A stretch of 64,000 nt of DNA, taken from positions 1-64,000 of the forward strand of contig NZ_JBNMJV010000005.1 in assembly GCF_050874005.1 (NCBI RefSeq), read 5' to 3'. This DNA is from Huintestinicola sp050874005 (GTDB lineage: Bacteria; Bacillota; Clostridia; Oscillospirales; Ruminococcaceae). Positions 24,612 through 33,547 of this stretch are shown one piece after another. Positions within the stretch are counted from its first letter, which is position 1; every line of letters begins with the position of its first letter. The position numbers and the translations under genes are program-made. The notes beneath the pieces are model-generated. The model saw nothing but the letters and a program-made list of their open reading frames with translations, had not been told where the DNA came from and did not search any database.

Positions 24612-26173
24612 AGTTTCGCCTCCCTGTTAAAGTTTAGATCCGAAGCGCTTTCGTCAGCAGCTTCCGAAGTGCCGTCCGAAGGGGCCTGTCCGCCGAACTC
24701 AAAATGTCTGCCCGAGCCGCTTTGACCGTTCTGAGCGCCTTGGTAGAGTCCTCCGTTTCCGGAAAGTGTTCCGTCCGTAAGGTTTCCGTCCGACTCGTTT
24801 GTCACGATCTGGCGTGTTACCGACAGCTCTTTCAGAGCGATACCTCTCGAAGCAAGCGCATCGCTAAGCTCCGAAGCCTTGTTTCCGATAAGCTCTGCAG
24901 CCTCTGCTTTTTCAGCTGTGAATGTGATCTCAAAGCCCTTGTCCGAGCGCCTGATCCTGATCTCGACGCTGCCTAAAGCTTCGGGACTAAGCTTCATAGA
25001 AATTTCTCTTTCAGAGAAGCTTTCGCTGAAAATGTCCTTGTAAAGGTCTATCTGCCGCATTATCTGGGACGAGATATCCTCGTTTTCGGGAATGCTTTCG
25101 TCAAGGGGAATATCCGTAACAGCACCCTTATTTTCAGCCTGTTCGGGAATTATTTTTGCACCGATGTCGACCGGCAGTTCATCGTGCCTGTTTACCCGTG
25201 ACATAAGCCCCTGAATACCCTGTCTGCCATATCCTATGTGACCGTTATCGGTCAGTTCGGGAGCGGTTTCCTTAAAAGCTTCGGGAGTTGTTTCCTTTAC
25301 GGAAACGTTAAGCTCGTCAGCCAGTTTTCTGCAAAAGCTTACTATATCCTCGGGGTCTGCCTCGGAAAGCTTTTCATAAGCGGACTGAATATCCTCAAAG
25401 GGTATCTTTTCGGTATTCTGAGCCTTTGTGGCTTCCGCATTTTCTGTCTGAACGGGGAGACCTGTGTCTGTCGCCTGCAGTCTGTCCCGTCCGGGATCTT
25501 GTACCGGTTCATTTTCCACGGTACTCACCGTTTCGCTGTAAGCCGGATTTTCCTCTCCGATCTTGTCAAAAGATACCGTCTCCACAGGACGAAACAGGTT
25601 CATTCCCTGAATGAGAATAGCTTCATCTGTGATATCAGGCTTTTCGGAGACCTTTTTTTCGGGTTTCTTTGCCGAATTTACAACAAGTTCGGAGACGATT
25701 TTTACGATATCCTCGGGAGACTTATCCGCCTGAGTGCTTTCGTCCTCGGAAAATTCAGCCGCCGCATAAAGCAGCTCTGCAAAAGCCTTTTTTTCCTCGG
25801 GCGGGACATCATTCCAAAGAGAAACAGTCTCCTCGGGAAGCTCGTCACCGTCATACTCGGGAAGAAAACGTGAAAGGGTCTCAATAAACGCCTTTGCACC
25901 CTTTTCCGAGAAAATTTCGGGCAGCTTTGTTTCCCCATTCCCTTTAAGAGCCTCGGAAAGTATATCCGCCAGCCTGATTTCGGGGTCAGCCTCAGTTTCC
26001 GTCATCTCGGGAACAGTCTGTACCTGAGTCGAATTTGCCATCAGAAGCCCTAAAACAGCGTCAAATGAACCGTTTTGAGAACCGTTCTCCGCCGAAGCAA
26101 GGGTCATATCACCCGAGCCGCCGAAGATGTTCATCGCCGCCATAAGCTCTGCCGGCATTGCAATTTCGCCCAT
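24596..26173 (-). CDS. fliK: Flagellar hook-length control protein FliK
   Basis: About 525 aa. The start at 26173 follows AAAGGAGG with 10-nt spacing; the upstream in-frame TTG lies within the leader. The N-terminal ruler is long and Glu/Pro-rich. The conserved C-terminal domain (about 380-470) has the LSPEALGSVEIRI motif typical of FliK. It measures hook length and triggers the FlhB switch. Confidence 0.9.
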   Translation of the reverse strand: MGEIAMPAELMAAMNIFGGSGDMTLASAENGSQNGSFDAVLGLLMANSTQVQTVPEMTETEADPEIRLADILSEALKGNGETKLPEIFSEKGAKAFIETLSRFLPEYDGDELPEETVSLWNDVPPEEKKAFAELLYAAAEFSEDESTQADKSPEDIVKIVSELVVNSAKKPEKKVSEKPDITDEAILIQGMNLFRPVETVSFDKIGEENPAYSETVSTVENEPVQDPGRDRLQATDTGLPVQTENAEATKAQNTEKIPFEDIQSAYEKLSEADPEDIVSFCRKLADELNVSVKETTPEAFKETAPELTDNGHIGYGRQGIQGLMSRVNRHDELPVDIGAKIIPEQAENKGAVTDIPLDESIPENEDISSQIMRQIDLYKDIFSESFSEREISMKLSPEALGSVEIRIRRSDKGFEITFTAEKAEAAELIGNKASELSDALASRGIALKELSVTRQIVTNESDGNLTDGTLSGNGGLYQGAQNGQSGSGRHFEFGGQAPSDGTSEAADESASDLNFNREAKLWVSA

Positions 26174-26263
26174 TCTGATCAAACCTCCTTTCAACATAAA
26201 ATGTATATGTCAAACGCCTGCCGCCGTGCAGAAGAAAACGGCGATATGCATTGTGACCGTGAT

Positions 26264-26725
26264 TTAAACGGCGTTTTCCGCCATAGCCGCCCTTACCGAC
26301 GCACCGTTCACATATTCCTCAATGAACTGCTCGTCAGCCTTTGCCGCCTTGAAATTGTAGTCCTCAAGCTGCTTTTCCTCAAGCTTCTCAAGGCTCTTGA
26401 CCTCTTTCGAGGCCTCCGTCACCACACCCAGCTGCTTTTCCACAGCCGCCTCCAGAGAAGCGATAGAAGCCTTAGCGTCCTCTATCTGAAGTCTCAGTGT
26501 GTTGTGATGCTCCTTGAAGATGAACATCTCCATAGCGGAAATGCCTTTCTGCGCCCTGTAGTTGAAATCGTCCTGAGCCTCACGCATTTCCTGCTCCAGA
26601 GCGGCTTTCAGCTCCATTGCTTCGATTTTCTGAGCGATTAAGGAAGCAAGACTGTTTTTCTCCTTTTCAAGGACCTGATCCTTGAAATCAAGAAGTTTGT
26701 CCAGAGTAAACTGAAATTTCTTCAA
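26264..26725 (-). CDS. fliJ: Flagellar export protein FliJ
   Basis: 153 aa, nearly all coiled coil (KFQFTLDKLLDFKDQVLEKEKNSL at the N-terminus, heptads throughout), as in FliJ, the stalk that links the FliI hexamer to FlhA. Located directly after fliI. Confidence 0.9.
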   Translation of the reverse strand: MKKFQFTLDKLLDFKDQVLEKEKNSLASLIAQKIEAMELKAALEQEMREAQDDFNYRAQKGISAMEMFIFKEHHNTLRLQIEDAKASIASLEAAVEKQLGVVTEASKEVKSLEKLEEKQLEDYNFKAAKADEQFIEEYVNGASVRAAMAENAV

Positions 26726-26749
26726 AGGAAATTACCTCCTCAAAAAGGC

Positions 26750-28057
26750 TTAGCTTACAGCTTCCTTCATCATCTTCACCGTTTCTTCGAAGCTAAACGC
26801 CTCGTCGGTGGACTGCTGAAGAAATGCATTTATCTTGTCGATCTTCCTGAGAGCCTCGTCAAGAGCGTGATTTGTGCCCTTTTTGTAGGCTCCGATGGAG
26901 ACCAGATCGGCGTTTGCGTAATAAGTGGCAAGGAGATTTCTCATCTTTGCGGCAGCGTCACGCTGATCCTTGGGAGCGATCTCCGACATAAGACGTGAAA
27001 CCGAATCCAGCACCTCGATAGCAGGGTAATGGTTTCTCGCCGCCACCTTTCTTGACAGAATGATGTGACCGTCAATGATACCTCTTACGGTATCCGAAAT
27101 TGGCTCGTTGGTGTCGTCGCCCTCAACGAGCACGGTGTAAACTCCCGTAATGGAGCCGTTTTCAAAGTTGCCCGCCCTTTCAAGAAGCTTGGGCATAGCC
27201 GTGTAAATTGAAGGGGTGTAGCCTCTTGCAATGGGAGCCTCTCCCGTGGCAAGACCGATCTCACGCTGAGCCATAGCGTAACGTGTAAGAGAATCCATCA
27301 TCAGAAGCACGTTCTTGCCCTTGTCCTTGAAATACTCGGCAATAGCGGTGGCTGTCATAGGGCATTTGTTTCTCATCATAGAGGGCTGATCGGAAGTAGC
27401 AACTACCAGTACCGATCTTGCCATACCCTTTGGACCCAAGTCCCTCTGGATAAATTCCAGGACCTCTCTGCCTCGCTCGCCCACAAGAGCGATAACGTTG
27501 ATGTCCGCCTTTACTTCTCTTGCGATCATACCGAGAAGTGTTGATTTACCAACGCCCGAGCCTGCGAAAATGCCCATTCTCTGACCTCTGCCGATAGTAA
27601 GCAGTCCGTCTATCGCCTTTACGCCAAAGGGGATAATATCGTGTATTGCAGGACGTGTCAGGGGATTGACAGGCTTTCCCGCAATGGAATAGCTTTCCAT
27701 AGTTTTGATAGGAGCGCCGCCGTCAATGGGGTCTCCCACCGCATTTATGACCCTGCCGATAAGGCAGTCGCCAACGCCGACTTTAAGCTTGTCGCCTGTG
27801 TTGTCCACCACCGACCCGGGACCTATACCCTCAATGTCGGTGTAGGGCATAAGCATTACCGTACCGTGGCGGAAGCCCACCACTTCGGCGTATATGAACT
27901 CGCCCGACCTGCCCTTCTTGTAAATGCGGCAGACATCGCCGATGTTGCAGACAGGGCCGCTTGCCTCGATGGTCATACCGATGATCTTTTCAATTTTGCC
28001 CTGATAGCGGTAAAGTTCAGCCGTTCGCACAGCGTTTCTTACAGCCTTAAAGTCCAT
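26750..28057 (-). CDS. fliI: Flagellum-specific ATPase FliI
   Basis: About 435 aa. F1-beta-like ATPase of the export apparatus. Walker A GSGVGKST lies at about 166-173, Walker B in KNVLLMMDSLTRYA, plus VGERGREVLEF. The ATG at 28057 is preferred because GAGG then lies 8 nt upstream; an alternative ATG two codons earlier (28063) is too close to that site. Confidence 0.97.
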   Translation of the reverse strand: MDFKAVRNAVRTAELYRYQGKIEKIIGMTIEASGPVCNIGDVCRIYKKGRSGEFIYAEVVGFRHGTVMLMPYTDIEGIGPGSVVDNTGDKLKVGVGDCLIGRVINAVGDPIDGGAPIKTMESYSIAGKPVNPLTRPAIHDIIPFGVKAIDGLLTIGRGQRMGIFAGSGVGKSTLLGMIAREVKADINVIALVGERGREVLEFIQRDLGPKGMARSVLVVATSDQPSMMRNKCPMTATAIAEYFKDKGKNVLLMMDSLTRYAMAQREIGLATGEAPIARGYTPSIYTAMPKLLERAGNFENGSITGVYTVLVEGDDTNEPISDTVRGIIDGHIILSRKVAARNHYPAIEVLDSVSRLMSEIAPKDQRDAAAKMRNLLATYYANADLVSIGAYKKGTNHALDEALRKIDKINAFLQQSTDEAFSFEETVKMMKEAVS

Positions 28058-28094
28058 CTGCATAACCTCGATCTATGTGTATAGGCAGGGGATA

Positions 28095-28979
28095 TTATTC
28101 CTCCTGCTCTTCCTTATGTGAGTTTTTCATAATTTCTTTCAAGAAATCAAGCTGAGTGGGGATAGAAGCGTCGATTATCTCCGAGCCGTTGTCAAGAACC
28201 ACCGTGCCCGGTGGAGCGTCCAGCGGGTCAAGCTCTTCCACCTCTACTTCCGGAATAAACGGGATAAGGGACTTAACAAATTCCTTGTCCGTAACAAAAT
28301 TCCTTGAAGCCTCGCCCTGCGCCACAGATATCTTCACGTAATCGGAATTGCGGAAACTTTTAGCGGCATTGGCAGCAATGCGGTCAATGACCTCGGGGTC
28401 GGTCTTTATCTCTGAAAGGGTGATCTTCCTCACCATATCGAGAACAGTCTCGCAAAGCTCGTATTCGTGGGAGATGTAATAGGCTTCTTTTTTCGAGTTT
28501 ATCTCGGAAAGCAGTGCACCTGCGGTCTCAAGGTACTTCTCGCACTTCCTCAGCGCTTCTTCCTTACCTGCCTCAAAACCTGCCTCGAAGCCCTCTTTGC
28601 GGGATCTTTCCCTTAGCCTGTCACATTCCTCCTCGGCTGCGGCAAAGACCGCCCTGGTCTTTGATCTGGCGTCCTCGATCATCTTGTCGGCGGAATTTCG
28701 TCCTGCCGCAACGATCCTGTCGTAATCCTCGTCCATCTTCTTTTTTCTGGCGGAGATTATCTCGTCGGAACGCTTTATCACAGCCTCGTTGAAGCGTTTT
28801 GTTTCGTCCTCAAGGCGTTTTGCACGCTCTGCTTCCTGCTTAGCGGCTATCTCTTCGGGAGTAGGCTCGGGAATTTCTTCCTCGGGGACGGGCTCGGGCT
28901 TCTTCTGCTCCTGCTCGCCCACAGGGACAAGCTTGGAGCTGTCGAAATTATATACCTTTGATTTAACGATTTTAAGCAA
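28095..28979 (-). CDS. fliH: Flagellar export regulator FliH
   Basis: 294 aa. A Pro/Glu-rich N-terminus, a long charged coiled coil (about 45-160) and a C-terminal VATPase-E-like domain (FEAGFEAGKEEAL; LDMVRKITLSEIKTD) identify FliH, the stator-like inhibitor and partner of FliI. The start is a TTG at 28979 overlapping the end of fliG by 8 bp, so translation is probably coupled. Confidence 0.9.
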   Translation of the reverse strand: MLKIVKSKVYNFDSSKLVPVGEQEQKKPEPVPEEEIPEPTPEEIAAKQEAERAKRLEDETKRFNEAVIKRSDEIISARKKKMDEDYDRIVAAGRNSADKMIEDARSKTRAVFAAAEEECDRLRERSRKEGFEAGFEAGKEEALRKCEKYLETAGALLSEINSKKEAYYISHEYELCETVLDMVRKITLSEIKTDPEVIDRIAANAAKSFRNSDYVKISVAQGEASRNFVTDKEFVKSLIPFIPEVEVEELDPLDAPPGTVVLDNGSEIIDASIPTQLDFLKEIMKNSHKEEQEE

Positions 28980-29982
28980 TTATCTCATCATCTCCGCCCT
29001 TGCCGATAACGATCTCGCCCTCTTCCTCAAGATGTCTGATAATGCCTACGATACGCTGCTGAGCCTCCTCAACGTCACGCATACGGATATTATGCAGATA
29101 CTCGATCTCCTGCTGAATGGACTCCTGCATTCTCTGAGGCATATTTGCAAAGAGAGCGGCAGCCACTTCCTCGTTGGAGCCCTTGATGGCAATGGAAAGA
29201 TCCTTGGTGTCGCAGTCTCGGATAAATCTCTGAATGGACATAGAGTCGAGAGAGAGGATATCCTCGAATACGAACATTTTCTTCTTGATCTCTTCCACCA
29301 GAACAGGGTCTCTGACTGAGAGTTCGTCGAAGATGTATTTTTCGGTGGAGCGGTCTACCTTGTTCAGGATATCCGCAACGGTGTTTATGCCGCCCACCTC
29401 GGTGGTGTCCATAGAAACAACGGAAGCAAACTTTCTTTCAAGAGTAGCTTCTATTGCCTTGACGGTGTCGGGGGAAGCGGAGTCCATTTTGGCAATTCTC
29501 TCAACTACCTCCACACGCTTCTCCTTAGGCAGCTCGTTCAGCACAGCGGAAGCCTGCTCCGAAGTCGCATAGGAGAGAATGAGGGCAATGGTCTGGGGGT
29601 ACTCGTTCTGAACGATAGCCAGCAGATTTTTGTAGTCGGATTTTCTGACAAATTCAAATGCCTTGGACTGCATAGACTTGGTGATCTTGTTCATCAGCTT
29701 TGCAGCCACTTCCTCGCCGAAGGCTTTGGTAAGAACGTCTCTTGCGTACTCAACGCCGCCGTCGGTGATGACCTTCTGGGTAAGGCAAAGCTCGTAAAAT
29801 TCGTTTAATACCGAGTCCGCCACATTCGCTTCGAGATATGGGAGACTGGAAACGTCCATCGTCAGAGCTTCTACCTCGTCGTTGTTAAGGTGTTTGTAAA
29901 CTCCTGCGGCATTGTCCGTTCCGAGAGCGGTAATGACCACAGCAGCTTTTTGTCTTGGTGTAAGTTCAAGCAGATCGCTCAT
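28972..29982 (-). CDS. fliG: Flagellar motor switch protein FliG
   Basis: 336 aa. N-terminal LTPRQKAAVVITALG binds FliF, the middle has EYPQTIALILSYATSEQASAVLNELP, and the C-terminal torque domain carries FVFEDILSLDSMSIQRFIRDCDTKDLSIAIKGSNEEV with the charged residues that contact MotA. Full length. Confidence 0.98.
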   Translation of the reverse strand: MSDLLELTPRQKAAVVITALGTDNAAGVYKHLNNDEVEALTMDVSSLPYLEANVADSVLNEFYELCLTQKVITDGGVEYARDVLTKAFGEEVAAKLMNKITKSMQSKAFEFVRKSDYKNLLAIVQNEYPQTIALILSYATSEQASAVLNELPKEKRVEVVERIAKMDSASPDTVKAIEATLERKFASVVSMDTTEVGGINTVADILNKVDRSTEKYIFDELSVRDPVLVEEIKKKMFVFEDILSLDSMSIQRFIRDCDTKDLSIAIKGSNEEVAAALFANMPQRMQESIQQEIEYLHNIRMRDVEEAQQRIVGIIRHLEEEGEIVIGKGGDDEIIA

Positions 29983-30020
29983 TTAAAACATTCCTTTCGG
30001 GCATTAAGAGGGGAAAGCTG

Positions 30021-31694
30021 TTACTGCTCTGCGGGAGCCTGGGGAGCAGGCTCGCTGCTGCTGTTCTTTTTCTTGGATTTGGGATTTTCCTCCTCCTCGT
30101 GCATCCAGCTTCTGAGGAGCTGAGCCACGATCTCAGGGCTTGTCCGAGCGAAATCCGTAAGCTCTCTCCTGATGATAGTCTCCTTGGTCTCCATTCCCGA
30201 GTCAGCATTAAGACTGGGGATATCCACAGAGGGAGAGGTTTCGTCTCCGAGAGAGAAGAAGCTTTCCACCAGAGGTTCTCCGTCTGCGGGAGCGTGCTGT
30301 TCGAGAAGAGTCCTTTCGAAAGCGGTTCTCTTCTTTTTGCTCTTGGATCTGAGAGAAACGAGCACGATTATGAGTATAAGCAGTATTGCAAGAAGAATTG
30401 CGCCCAGAATAACAAGCTGATTGAGAGTTAGGCCGAAGAGGAAGGTCTGAGCCTCTGCAGGAGCAGCTTCGCCCACCTTCTGAAGGTTGGTAACGGTAAC
30501 AACGTCCTGAGCAACAGCGGGATTTACCGTAGCTGCATTTGCAACGAGACTTACCAGGTTCTGTCTTGTTGTATCGGGGAGATAATCGGTGTAGATAAGC
30601 ACCGAAATGGAAAGACCGTCAATAACATATCCTGCTTTTTCCACCTGCTCCTTGTAGGTGTTTACAAGGTAGGTGTTGGAAACGGAATTTTCGGTCCAGG
30701 CACCATTGTTGCCGGTATTTCCCTCGGGATAGGTGTCATCGGCATTTGTCTCAACGCCCTGAACGCCGCCTTCAACAACAGTATTGCCGCTTGCCTGTTC
30801 TGCGTCGGTGTGCTGGAGCATACCCCTCTCGTCATTGGTGGAGGGTGTGTAGCGTGTGTCCTCGGAGACCTTGCTGTCAAAGTTCAGCACCATATTGACA
30901 GCTGCCGAGAAGCCGTCCTCGCCGTAAGCGGGGATAAGCAGGGCTTCTATCTTTTCACGTATCTGATTTTCAAGGTCTGTCTTGAATTTAAGCTTTCTTG
31001 TCTCCTCTGCCACCACATCTGCAGGAGTGTCCTCGGCTAAGAGAAGAACGCCATAGTTGTCAACTAAGGTAACGTTTTCCTCTTTGATGCCGTAGCTTGT
31101 GATAAGGTAGGTCATACCCTCGATCTGCTCGTTTGAGAGTTTTACTCCGTCCTCAAGGTACAGCACCGCATAAGCCGACGGCTCCTGCTTGTATGCCTCG
31201 ATAACGGTGTTCTTTTTCTCGGGTATGGTGAGAGTAGCAGTTGCCTCACGAACGCCCTCAAAGGTAGAGAGTATGGCGGAGAGCCTTTCCTCAGCAGCAA
31301 TACGCTCGTACTGCCTTTTCTCCGACTCTGTGGTGAACATTCCCACATTTTCGGTGTAAGTGCTGTAGTCAATGGAAGACTTGGGGTACTTCTGCATTGC
31401 CAGGTTCATAGCAATGGCGTTCTCCGTGCCCTTGGGTACGATGATAGTGCCGCCCGAGCGGAGGGTGCATTCATATCCCGATTCCTCAATAAGCTGGACT
31501 ATCTCCGCAGCTTCGGAGGTCTCAAGCCCCTCATAGAGGACAACGTATTCCTTTCTGTTAAGAAGCACCACCGCAACAATGGCGATGATAAGCACCAGCG
31601 CAAGACCGCCTATGTAAATGCCCTTGGTTTTTTTTGACTGCCTGCCCCAGTATTCCTTAACAGTGGTTATGGTCTTTTGTACTTTTTCGTTCAT
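30021..31694 (-). CDS. fliF: Flagellar MS-ring protein FliF
   Basis: 557 aa. Membrane helix 1 at about 25-47, periplasmic-side ring-building domains (YEGLETSEAAEIVQLIEESGYE, VREATATLTIPEK), helix 2 at about 435-458, and a C-terminal FliG-binding tail (ELTDFARTSPEIVAQLLRSWMHEEE). Base of the flagellum and housing for the export gate. Confidence 0.97.
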   Translation of the reverse strand: MNEKVQKTITTVKEYWGRQSKKTKGIYIGGLALVLIIAIVAVVLLNRKEYVVLYEGLETSEAAEIVQLIEESGYECTLRSGGTIIVPKGTENAIAMNLAMQKYPKSSIDYSTYTENVGMFTTESEKRQYERIAAEERLSAILSTFEGVREATATLTIPEKKNTVIEAYKQEPSAYAVLYLEDGVKLSNEQIEGMTYLITSYGIKEENVTLVDNYGVLLLAEDTPADVVAEETRKLKFKTDLENQIREKIEALLIPAYGEDGFSAAVNMVLNFDSKVSEDTRYTPSTNDERGMLQHTDAEQASGNTVVEGGVQGVETNADDTYPEGNTGNNGAWTENSVSNTYLVNTYKEQVEKAGYVIDGLSISVLIYTDYLPDTTRQNLVSLVANAATVNPAVAQDVVTVTNLQKVGEAAPAEAQTFLFGLTLNQLVILGAILLAILLILIIVLVSLRSKSKKKRTAFERTLLEQHAPADGEPLVESFFSLGDETSPSVDIPSLNADSGMETKETIIRRELTDFARTSPEIVAQLLRSWMHEEEENPKSKKKNSSSEPAPQAPAEQ

Positions 31695-31723
31695 TCCCTG
31701 TTAGTTCCCTTCTCGGCAGGCGG

Positions 31724-32035
31724 TTACATACTCATCTGCATAATCTGATCGTAGCTCTGCTGGCAGGCGTCCTTGACAGCCACGAAAGTCTCAACGGCTA
31801 TCTCCGCCTTGGTGAGGTTGTTGTAAATTGTGTGGAGATCGTCTATCTCGCCCATAACGAGACGGGCAGAATCTTCATTCACGACCTGCTGTGTCTCGGT
31901 AACATCTGTAATGACCTCTCTGAAAACGTCCGCAAAGGAGGGAGAGTCGGTCTTGCTCTTGTCCGCAGCAGCCGTTTCATTCTGAGAGAGAATGTCAAGG
32001 GGCGTGATTGCGGAGCTTATAGGAACGATGTACAT
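31724..32035 (-). CDS. fliE: Flagellar hook-basal body protein FliE
   Basis: 103 aa. Small rod adaptor that joins the MS ring to the rod. Features: SFADVFREVITDVTETQQVVNEDS and the ending NNLTKAEIAVETFVAVKDACQQSYDQIMQMSM. Third gene of the operon. Confidence 0.93.
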   Translation of the reverse strand: MYIVPISSAITPLDILSQNETAAADKSKTDSPSFADVFREVITDVTETQQVVNEDSARLVMGEIDDLHTIYNNLTKAEIAVETFVAVKDACQQSYDQIMQMSM

Positions 32036-32074
32036 TTTATCGGATCCTTTCCTTATATAATAATGGTATATTTA

Positions 32075-32560
32075 TCAGTTGCCCTTCAGTTCCTGAGCCT
32101 TGCTCATCATAGCCTTGACAACTTCTATAGCCGAAGCATTTGCCTCATAAGCACGCTGAGCTGCCATAAGGTCGGTCTGCTCCTTGGTGTTGTCAACGTT
32201 TGAATGATAAATGTAGCCATTCTCGTCTGCAAGAGGATTTTCGGGGTCGTAAACAGGGGTCATAGGAGCGGTGTCGTCAATGACAGCGGTTATCTCAGCG
32301 CCTGCCATTCTGTACTTGTCCTGATTAGCCCTGTAGTAAACGCCTCTCCGGTGAGTGGACTCATCTCTTGTGGTGTACTTGTTCAGAATGCCCGCAAAAT
32401 CCTTTTTCTCGCTTATCACCGTAAGCTGGCGGCAGTAAGGCTCGCCTGTGGCGGTGTTGTAGGAGTCCTGGTTTGCGATGTTCTGAGAGATAATGTCCAT
32501 TCTGAGCCTTTGTGCGGAAAGACCCGAGTGACCTATATCAAGGGAACTTAAAAATCCCAT
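32075..32560 (-). CDS. flgC: Flagellar proximal rod protein FlgC
   Basis: 161 aa. SALDIG-like start (LSSLDIGHSGLSAQRLRMDIISQNIANQDS) and the C-terminal NVDNTKEQTDLMAAQRAYEANASAIEVVKAMMSKAQEL are diagnostic. 21 bp after flgB. Confidence 0.96.
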   Translation of the reverse strand: MGFLSSLDIGHSGLSAQRLRMDIISQNIANQDSYNTATGEPYCRQLTVISEKKDFAGILNKYTTRDESTHRRGVYYRANQDKYRMAGAEITAVIDDTAPMTPVYDPENPLADENGYIYHSNVDNTKEQTDLMAAQRAYEANASAIEVVKAMMSKAQELKGN

Positions 32561-32581
32561 AGCAACGATCTCCTTTCGGTA

Positions 32582-33025
32582 TTACTTGCCGATTGCTCTG
32601 CGTATCATAGAATACTGGCTGTTCATATAGTCTATCATAGTCTGGTACTGATATTTAACGTCCACAAGCTCCAGACCCTCTTTTTCAATGTCAACGTTGT
32701 TGCCGTTCAGAAGCTGGCTGGTGTTGGTCTCATAGGTGGTGTTTACCCATACCAGATCGTCCCCCTGATTGCCGCTTGAAGCATTGCTGCCTGCCACCTC
32801 GGCAGTATCGGAATTATTGCTCAGCCTGTCGTGAGGGCAGCTTTTGTAGCCGTGATAAGGGCACTTTGACTTCTCCTTGAGTATCAGCCCGAAGCTTACG
32901 GTTTTTGCTTTGTAATCGGGGGTGGAGATGTTTGCGATGTTGTGGCTGATGACCTGCTGCTTGTACCAGGCAGCGTCAAGGCCCTGCTCGGTTATTTTGA
33001 ATGCAGCGCTGTCGAAAAGTCCCAT
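32582..33025 (-). CDS. flgB: Flagellar proximal rod protein FlgB with a Cys/His insertion
   Basis: 147 aa, first gene of the superoperon. N-terminal rod signature WYKQQVISHNIANISTPDYKAKTVSF and C-terminal MIDYMNSQYSMIRRAIGK are normal. Between them is an insertion containing Cys55-x2-His58-x4-Cys63-x-His65, a possible metal-binding knuckle not typical of FlgB. RBS GAAAGGAGCC precedes the ATG. Confidence 0.93.
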   Translation of the reverse strand: MGLFDSAAFKITEQGLDAAWYKQQVISHNIANISTPDYKAKTVSFGLILKEKSKCPYHGYKSCPHDRLSNNSDTAEVAGSNASSGNQGDDLVWVNTTYETNTSQLLNGNNVDIEKEGLELVDVKYQYQTMIDYMNSQYSMIRRAIGK

Positions 33026-33158
33026 AAGCGATGGCTCCTTTCTATATCGTAAAACTTGTCGTAAATACCAAATTTAAGCCTTTGGAAGCTGTCTTTTTTG
33101 TTAAAAGAAATATTCCTCAGGGTACAGTTTGCCTATAAGCACACTTATAGCTAAACTA

Positions 33159-33187
33159 ATTATACATCAAAACACAAAAAATTACAA
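33159..33187 (-). promoter_or_regulatory. sigma-A-type promoter of the flagellar superoperon
   Basis: Minus strand: -35 TTGTAA (33187-33182), 17 bp, -10 TATAAT (33164-33159), about 130 bp upstream of flgB. No sigma-28-type motif (TAAA-N15-GCCGATAA) is seen, consistent with an early-class operon. Confidence 0.6.
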
Positions 33188-33484
33188 GAGCAAAAATGCA
33201 GTAATTGCCGTTTTGGGTGACAAAATTCTATTAAAAAATATATTCATTTTCTATAAATTCCACAATTTTCGACACGAATATGGAAAAAGCTTCCCTAATA
33301 TCGGGATAATATATGCAATATGCCCAAAGTTTTTTTGCAATATTCCGTTATTTCCTGACGGCTTATGGGAAATGTAAACTTTCGGCAAATCTTACTGCAC
33401 CTGCATATTTTCGGCAGTATCTTTCAAATATAAAGAAAGTTATACAAAAAAAGACAGCATTTTACAATGATCCTTTACAAAACA

Positions 33485-33513
33485 TTGACAATACTCATTT
33501 AATATGGTATAAT
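33485..33513 (+). promoter_or_regulatory. sigma-A promoter of the binding-protein/HD-GYP operon
   Basis: TTGACA (33485-33490), 17 bp, TATAAT (33508-33513), both perfect, about 35 bp upstream of the start codon. Confidence 0.9.
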
Positions 33514-33547
33514 TAAAAGAAAATTACCGAAAAATGTAAGGAAAGCT

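Larger units (their letters stand above)
33026..33547. other. Divergent regulatory region, flagellar operon / binding-protein operon
   Basis: About 520 bp, very AT-rich, no coding sequence seen. It carries the flagellar promoter (33159-33187, minus), a small hairpin CTATAAG-CACA-CTTATAG (33133-33150) in the flagellar 5' UTR, and the promoter of the binding-protein gene (33485-33513, plus). TTTCGGCA occurs twice (about 33379 and 33411). The middle (33190-33480) shows no recognisable element. Confidence 0.6.

Noticed and set aside
33190..33480. Searched for a small gene or regulatory RNA in the large divergent gap
   Set aside because: Very AT-rich with frequent stops in all frames and no clear hairpin with conserved shape.
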